Shown here one piece after another: positions 17,406-22,310 of a stretch of DNA of 22,310 nucleotides. The position numbers and the translations under genes are program-made. How positions within the stretch are numbered: position 1 is the first letter of the stretch; each line of letters begins with the position of its first letter. This DNA is from Nemertoderma westbladi (lineage: Eukaryota; Xenacoelomorpha; Nemertodermatida; Nemertodermatidae), in NCBI GenBank assembly GCA_032718475.1, contig JAUCBJ010003152.1:1-22310 (forward strand), read 5' to 3'. The notes under the pieces were generated by a model. It had not been told where the DNA came from. It was given only the letters and a program-made list of their open reading frames with translations, and ran no database searches.

Positions 17406-18346
17406 GCTGGTTCCCTCTCGATAACCACGGTCATGAATAGGTTAAGCAAACCCATCATTATCCAGTCCTCCTGTAGGATATATCGCTTCTGATATACCTT
17501 TATCACTCCTCTCCGGAATTGATACACCTCTTGTCTCCCTGGCCTCGCTCCCCACTTCAGCGAGTTCGCCAAGTCCGCTCCGTACTCCCCTCTGAACTTA
17601 CCCCAGTCCATCGGTTTGTGACACACGAGCCCCATTAACTGGCCCATTGCCACCGCCCCGCAATGTCCTGTGTTCTCCACTAGTCCCAACCCGTCTGGTG
17701 CTGTCATAGCCATATAGACCGTCTGCATATCCACAAGGTTGGGGGTGTCCGGACCGATGATTCTCTCTGCATCGTCGCGAATCGCCGATCCCACTTTCGT
17801 CGTCGACTTCTCTCTCACTAGGGTCTGCACCGCCTTCGGCAACCGGTTCAATTTCGGCCCGTCCTTCTTTCCATACATTCCTAGATCGAATAGGAATATA
17901 TCCCCATTTGGCACGGCCACATGTAGGAGTATGGTTCTGGCCGACCCCGCCGATCCTCTCCTCGAACCCTCCTCGTCTTCCACGGTTCCTTTGTCGTCTA
18001 GGATCATGTATCCTCCCCTGCCGATGGACTCTACGAACCTCTTCCAATCTTTCCTCGGTGGCTCTCTCGCGTACTTCGGAATCCCGAACTTCGCCTCATC
18101 TCCTTTCACCACGTAGTGGAAATGCTCGAAGATCGCGTTGTCCAGCGACGGCGTCCCATAGGTCCCGACCAGCCGCTGTTCGTGCACCTCCCTGAAATGG
18201 TCCTGTAGCGCTCGCGCTGCGTGACCCCTCTCTAACCGCTCGTAGTATCCCCTCGTCTTCTCTTCCGGATGCCTCTTGGTGAAATCCACTAGTATTTCTT
18301 TTCTTCCTGACTCCGCCTTTCTCTTCCTGATCAGTTTCCGCGCCAT
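17330..18346 (-). pseudogene. DEDD 3'-5' exonuclease-like domain (RNase D / WRN-EXD2 type), probably inactive
   Basis: The first in-frame ATG is at 18346 (MARKLIRKRKAESG), and no earlier ATG exists after the upstream TAA. After a basic N-terminus (~95 residues), the stretch ILLHVAVPNGDIFLFDL, then LPKAVQTLV, then TKVGSAIRDDAERI and LVDMQTVY follows the order of the DnaQ-like RNase D/WRN/EXD2 exonuclease fold, which trims 3' ends of nucleic acids using two metal ions. The GxxxxxD of motif II is present. The motif I position reads MILDDKG, not D-x-E, and the motif III Tyr-x3-Asp is not evident (WIMMGLLNLFMTVV), so catalysis is doubtful. The frame breaks near 17400 and the last ~25 codons are out of phase. 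The assignment rests on motif order by eye. Confidence 0.5.
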
Positions 18347-18846
18347 TCCGAACTCTGCCCGATCGCTCACCCGTTGGGTGGTGCCTTGGCAAGGCGCAAT
18401 AGGATGAGTGATAGGTTAGGATGGTTTATTTCAGTTCAATGGCCTGTCTCTCTCTGAATTACTAAGTTATATAGCCTATTTTACACTACCTAATTTCTGA
18501 AGCTACCAAATTGTACTTTAAATTACAATTTTGTCAGTTACTTTAATTATGTTCCAGAATTTTCTTGCTACTGTTACCATAATTTGTTAATTTTCTTAGC
18601 CCTATTCTATTTTTAATATTTTAATTTAATTCAATCCTACTACTGTGCTACTACTTATTATTGCCAATGGATTATTCTATTCCATAATCCACATTCTGGC
18701 CTACTCTGTGGGCTTGTGCAGTACAACAGTATGCGTCGCGTGGCCTACACGATTTATCCTGCTGTACTCATATGCCCCCCTCTCGCTACTAACTACTAAC
18801 TAATGTCTATATTATACATACCCTTCTACCTCTTACTCTTACTAGC

Positions 18847-19330
18847 CGGTACTACGTACCCTCTTACTAACCTCTAACTCTCTCTAACTAACTAACGGTA
18901 CTACGTACCCTCTTACTACTAATTTCCCACTATCTAACTAGCGGTACTACATACTCTCTCACTACTAATTTCCCACTATCTAACTAGCGGTACTACTTAC
19001 TCTCTCACTACTAATTGCCCACTATCTAACTAGTGGTACTACATACTCTCTTACTAATGGTACTACGTACCCTCTTACTACTAATTTCCCACTATCTAAC
19101 TAGCGGTACTACTTGCTACTTGCTAACGGTACTACGTACCCTCTTACTACTAATTTCCCACTATCTAACTAGCGGTACTACTTGCTACTTACTAATGGTA
19201 CTACATACCCTCTTACTACTAATTTCCCACTATCTGACTAGTGGTACTACTTGCTACTTACTAACGGTAATACATACCCTCTTACTACTAACTCTTACTA
19301 ACTAACTAGCGGTACTACGTACCTTCTAAC
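18847..19330. repeat. Composite tandem array of 46-bp and 23-bp units
   Basis: The 46-bp unit (A) starts CGGTACTACGTACC and ends CTATCTAACTAG. The 23-bp unit (B) starts the same way but continues TTGCTACTTRCTAA. Starts are at 18896, 18942, 18988 (A), 19034 (B-like, 24 bp), 19058 (A), 19104 (B), 19127 (A), 19173 (B), 19196 (A), 19242 (B) and 19265 (A, altered). The right half therefore repeats with a 69-bp higher-order period. The near-palindrome GGTACTACGTACC opens most units. The open frame through it (LLLLISHYLTSGTTCYL type) is a product of the repeat. Confidence 0.9.
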
Positions 19331-19425
19331 TACTAACTCCTACTATCTGCCTAACTCTTACTAACTTCCATCTGCCTACTTACTCTTCCTTTATTTATTA
19401 TTTTTTTTATTTTTTATTTTATTTG

Positions 19426-19453
19426 TGGGAAGGGCGTCTCGCCCTCATTCCCA
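19426..19453 (-). repeat. Hairpin at the putative LTR start
   Basis: On the minus strand TGGGAA pairs with TTCCCA and GGGCG with CGCCC, leaving a TGA bulge and an AGA loop. It starts immediately after the purine tract. Confidence 0.75.
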
Positions 19454-19461
19454 CCCCCCTC
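19454..19461 (-). promoter_or_regulatory. Candidate polypurine tract (plus-strand primer site)
   Basis: GAGGGGGG on the minus strand abuts TGGG. In LTR retrotransposons an RNase H-resistant purine tract directly before the 3' LTR primes second-strand DNA synthesis. The tract is short, so this call depends on the LTR assignment. Confidence 0.5.
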
Positions 19462-19506
19462 AGTCCAAAACTTGGACGACTAAACTCCACTAAAATCCAC
19501 CCTAAC

Positions 19507-20478
19507 TCAAGGTGCCCCCTCTAGCAGACAGCATTTCCCTACAGCCCTCCTGTAGGTCTTCCTGTCTTTCGCACCTATCTTGCCTCCTATTCGCACTTCT
19601 ACCGATCGGACTCTTCTGTCCTCATCGGAGTAAGTGCCCACAACTCTCGCCAACCGCCATTGGTTGTTAATGATGGTATCGTCCGTGACGATAACCAGAT
19701 CACCCTCCTTTAACTCTCTATTTGTATTCCTCCACTTGCTTCTTCTATGTAGCGTGGGCAGATATTCCTCGACCCACCTCCTCCAGTACTCTGCGCTTAT
19801 CGCCTTAGCGACTTTCCAACTCTGTCGGGAGTGTATATTGTCTGGGTCTACACCCCGCATGTCGATGGTCACCGGCCTCTCCATTAGAAAGTGACTGGGC
19901 GTCAGCACATCTAATGACTCTGGGTCATCATTCTCTGGATATAGCTGTCTGCTATTAATGATACCCTCACACTTTGCTAGTACTGTCCTTAGTACGTCCT
20001 CTGTAACCATGTGGGTGTTCATCAACTTCGTCATCAGACGCTTCGAACTACCCACTAGTCTCTCGACGCATCCTAGGGTATGCGGAGCATACGGCGTCCT
20101 CCTCGACCATTTCACTTGTCGACTTCTCATGGCTGCCCTGACTTCCTCCCCTTCCAGGATATCCAAGGCCTCTGCCATCTCGTTCTCTGCCCCCACAAAG
20201 TTGGTCCCGCTGTCAGAATACATTACTGCGATCGTCCCACCTTTGCGGTCTCTAAACCTTTCTAGAGCATTAATGAATGCTGATGCGGTTGCATCTTGGG
20301 CGAGTTCTATTCCTACCGCCCGCGTGTTGTTACATACGAAGATGATACCGTAGCGTTTCTCCGTGTGCCGCATCACCTTAATCTTTATCGGCCCGAACAT
20401 ATCCACACCGCAATGCGTAAATGGCGGGTCGTGCTGTCTCACCCTACTGGCCGGTAGTGGCGCCATCTCCTGTATGGC
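19507..20478 (-). CDS. pol: BEL/Pao integrase core and C-terminal domain (segment after an internal stop)
   Basis: This is in the same frame as the upstream RNase H/zinc segment, separated only by TGA at 20479-20481. The ATG at 20466 (MAPLP) is internal to the original polyprotein. The DDE triad is visible: Asp22 in GVDMFGPI, Asp85 in YSDSGTNF and Glu135 in GCVERLVGSSKRL, with 49 residues between the second Asp and Glu. Integrase joins element cDNA to the host chromosome in the nucleus. After residue 200 comes the conserved BEL/Pao C-terminal region (WRRWVEEYLPTLHRRSKW, then LKEGDLVIVTDD, DUF5641-like). The frame ends at 19507 and is open throughout. It appears complete to the pol C-terminus. 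Confidence 0.9.
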   Translation of the reverse strand, partial: AIQEMAPLPASRVRQHDPPFTHCGVDMFGPIKIKVMRHTEKRYGIIFVCNNTRAVGIELAQDATASAFINALERFRDRKGGTIAVMYSDSGTNFVGAENEMAEALDILEGEEVRAAMRSRQVKWSRRTPYAPHTLGCVERLVGSSKRLMTKLMNTHMVTEDVLRTVLAKCEGIINSRQLYPENDDPESLDVLTPSHFLMERPVTIDMRGVDPDNIHSRQSWKVAKAISAEYWRRWVEEYLPTLHRRSKWRNTNRELKEGDLVIVTDDTIINNQWRLARVVGTYSDEDRRVRSVEVRIGGKIGAKDRKTYRRAVGKCCLLEGAP

Positions 20479-21534
20479 TCACTCCTTCTTCGCTCGTCGG
20501 CAGGTCTGGCACTGCCCCACTACCGCCTTTACCTTCTTCCTCAGCTGTTTGACCCAAAAGGTCCTCCGTATCTCCGTGAGGGTTCGGTTGGTGCCCCCGT
20601 GCAATATAGACTTGTGGGAGTCCCATATAATCTGGTGGACTATCGGCGATCCAGTAGGTATGATGATGGGTTTTGGCGGTATTACAATACTGTTGTTGTT
20701 CAATACCCTCGAGTTCATTACTAGAATCCCATCATCATTAAGTTGTGGTGACAGCGTGATCAGCTTGCTGTCCCGTTGGAGATGCTGTTGTTTACCGACG
20801 CGTTCCACCTCGTCGCCGTAGTTCTTTCTCTGCTCATAGCGGATGACTGCTTTGGCCACTTCCTCCAGATCGATGGTTGTTCTAACTTTTACGTCTTTGT
20901 CGACTCCCTTGAGGAAATCCCCGAAGGCTCTCCAGTACGCCACTAACTTCTTGGTCTTGTACCAACTGGAGCTGTAGCTGAGGAGTTTATCCGTCGGGTT
21001 ATCGCACAGTTCTCCCGGTTTTGGTTGCACGTCCCTTATCTCCCTCACCATTTGGCTGTATATCTTTTCTCCCTCTGAATCTCCCTCTTCTTCCTCTAAC
21101 GCTACTTCTCCTGAGCCCGGGTCCACCTTTCTCATCGGTGGCCAGGCTTCCTTATCGCTCAGAAACTGTGGCCCGTGTTGCCACAATACTTCCTTTTTTA
21201 AGAAAGTGTGGCGTGCCACGCCCCTCGATAACAAGTCCGCTGGGTTCTCGTCCGTTGGGCAGTAGTGCCACCTTTCCAGTTCTGTGGTCGCCCTTATTTC
21301 ATCCACCCTATTTGCGACGAATATAGGGTATCTCGTCCTCTCGTTATGTAGCCAACCGAGCACTACCATGGAATCCGTCCAGTAGTGTGTTTCCACTATG
21401 TTGGGGATAGCGTCCATTAAGTAGGCTGTGGCCCTAACTCCTAACCTCGCTGCTGTTAACTCGAGTTTCGGAACCGATGCCGAATCTGGTGGCGTCGACT
21501 TCGCCTTGCTAAATGCGATGTCTGGGCTTGTGAG
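20479..21534 (-). pseudogene. pol: BEL/Pao RNase H (C-terminal part) and HHCC integrase zinc domain
   Basis: The frame continues pol after a frameshift at 21535-21539 and ends at the in-frame TGA 20479-20481. It starts with TSPDIAFSKAK, then LELTAARL (RNase H Glu) and HYWTDSMVVLGW (RNase H Asp), followed by FVANRV and the NPADLLSRG block. The integrase N-terminal zinc-binding motif is intact near the end: H-x4-H-x29-C-x2-C (SHKSILHGG ... CQTCRRA). In this family CxxC is followed by a short basic stretch and MxxLP, which here spans the stop. Apart from the stop, the segment looks functional. Confidence 0.9.
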
Positions 21535-22310
21535 CCCCCTCTCGCTGTACTAAGTAGAGTGCCGCTCCGTATGCCTCTAATGACGCATCGGAGAACATAT
21601 GTAAATCCAGATTCGTCATGTTCCCGTCCGGGAAATATACACGTGACATGCTGCATGTTCCCATTTGCTCTAAACTCTCTGTCCACTTGCTCCATTGCTT
21701 ACTAATCTCTTCCGGGACCTCTGTGTCCCACTCGTCCTTTAATTTGTATACTCTCTTGAGTATCTGTTTCCCCGTGACTAGTAATGGGGATGCTAGGCCT
21801 AGGGGATTGTATATCCTCGCTATATACGACACATAGCCCCTCTTTGTGTGGATACCTGCGCCCTCCTGACTCAACTGGTATTTTAACTCGTCTGTCTCTC
21901 GGTTCCACACGATCCCTAGTGCCTTCTGCTGGGACTCCAATCTCTTGTTCGCCATGTCCTGTCCCTTGGCTGTCGTGGGATTATCCATGGTCGACTCTGG
22001 CCTCCTGTCCTCTATGGCTTTCATGAACTCTTGCGAGCTGGATTGGAACTTGGTTAGGTTGAACCCGGATCCTATTAGGATGTCGCGAACCTCGCGCCCC
22101 GTGTCCAGTAGTTCCTTAACCGTATTTCCAGACTCCATCCCGTCGTCTACATAGAAGCCGCGTCGAATCATATCGACGGCTCTAGCACTGTATTTATCTT
22201 CTTTTCCCTTTACTGTGTCTCTTACGGCCATAGTCATCGTGAACGAAGACGACTTGGCTCCCATATTCTGTACTATCATCTTGTACATTGGTATTGTCGA
22301 CGGTTCCTCG
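21535..22310 (-). pseudogene. pol: BEL/Pao reverse transcriptase (C-terminal half), connection and start of RNase H; partial at window edge
   Basis: The frame is open from the window end and runs to a frameshift at the G5 tract. RT copies the element RNA into DNA. The catalytic FYVDDG lies at 22142-22153, and NLTKFQSSS matches the following motif of BEL/Pao RT. Downstream are LGIVWNRETDELKY, YNPLGLASPLLVTGK, the WSKW connection, and FSDASLEAYGAALY with the first RNase H Asp. One extra base in the G run (21535-21539) shifts the frame, which then reads only nine more codons out of phase to a TAG at 21509. The N-terminal half of RT, the protease and gag of this element lie outside the window. 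Confidence 0.9.

Larger units (their letters stand above)
18371..19453 (-). mobile_element. Probable LTR of a minus-strand element (3' LTR of the pol to its right)
   Basis: It begins, in minus orientation, right after a polypurine tract, 53 bases past the end of pol, with TGGGAA in a hairpin. It then runs through AT-rich DNA, a tandem array and another AT-rich stretch up to the exonuclease-like ORF. The size (about 1 kb) and position suit an LTR, but the terminal CA, a target-site duplication and a primer-binding site (TGG...) could not be fixed, and no second copy lies in the window. If correct, the same LTR could be the 5' LTR of the exonuclease/CCHC region in a tandem arrangement. Confidence 0.5.

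Noticed and set aside
17598-18195. Several antisense and alternate-frame ORFs over the exonuclease-like region
   Set aside because: They are shadows in GC-rich coding DNA with no recognisable motifs; the 18346-17400 frame has the ordered motif set.
15772-18346. A host exonuclease gene rather than a mobile-element protein
   Set aside because: Frameshifts, a stop, zinc knuckles of gag type and a setting entirely of retroelements make a host gene less likely, although it is not excluded.
18396-18430. tRNA-complementary primer-binding site next to the exonuclease-like ORF
   Set aside because: No TGG-initiated stretch with clear complementarity to a tRNA 3' end was seen in the expected place.
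19033-19305. Plus-strand frame coding Leu/Ser-rich repeats
   Set aside because: It is created by the 46/23-bp tandem array, whose 69-bp period is a multiple of three. It is not a gene.
18847-19330. Repeats considered as a CRISPR-like array
   Set aside because: The units are contiguous, without unique spacers, and the DNA is eukaryotic.

Overview
The window looks like a transposon graveyard from an animal genome, most likely an invertebrate. The recognisable coding material belongs to BEL/Pao-type LTR retrotransposons, a group known only from metazoans. No host gene, rRNA, tRNA or CRISPR was recognised. The species cannot be named from the sequence. Frequent TACCGGTA and TAGGCCTA octamers, AT-rich noncoding DNA and long poly-C tracts are the compositional marks.

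Layout. (1) 1-3410 and about 5976-8780 are two arms of a long imperfect inverted repeat, AT-rich and noncoding. Their inner ends read toward each other into a gag start. (2) Between them, 3600-5997 holds a broken minus-strand gag (charged N-terminus, DUF1759-type region, two damaged zinc knuckles, start of an aspartic protease). A short plus-strand remnant of the same gag start lies at about 3392-3508. (3) 8872-14620 is a plus-strand BEL/Pao element of another family. It has an unusually long gag region with an Ala/Glu/Lys/Arg repeat and coiled coils, a DUF1759 gag core, zinc knuckles, an aspartic protease, and RNase H. The RT catalytic core has been deleted and the integrase is cut off. (4) 14620-15770 is noncoding, with a cluster of strong hairpins. 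(5) 15772-18346, minus strand, encodes a broken gag-like protein in pieces: a DEDD 3'-5' exonuclease-like domain, an acidic/charged middle, three perfect CCHC knuckles and a basic tail. This is the most unusual item here. (6) 18371-19453 looks like an LTR (minus strand) with a composite 46/23-bp tandem array, starting at a hairpin next to a polypurine tract. (7) 19507-22310, minus strand, is the pol of a further BEL/Pao element (RT with YVDD, RNase H, HHCC zinc domain, DDE integrase). It is interrupted by one frameshift and one stop codon and runs off the window.

Relationships. The pol at the right end, the LTR-like block and the exonuclease/CCHC region all read leftwards. They may be two tandem elements sharing an LTR, or one element next to an unrelated one. 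The plus-strand element and the right-end pol belong to different BEL/Pao lineages, judging by their RNase H sequences. Every coding block carries stops or frameshifts, so none is likely to be autonomous now. Boundaries between elements were judged by eye and are approximate.
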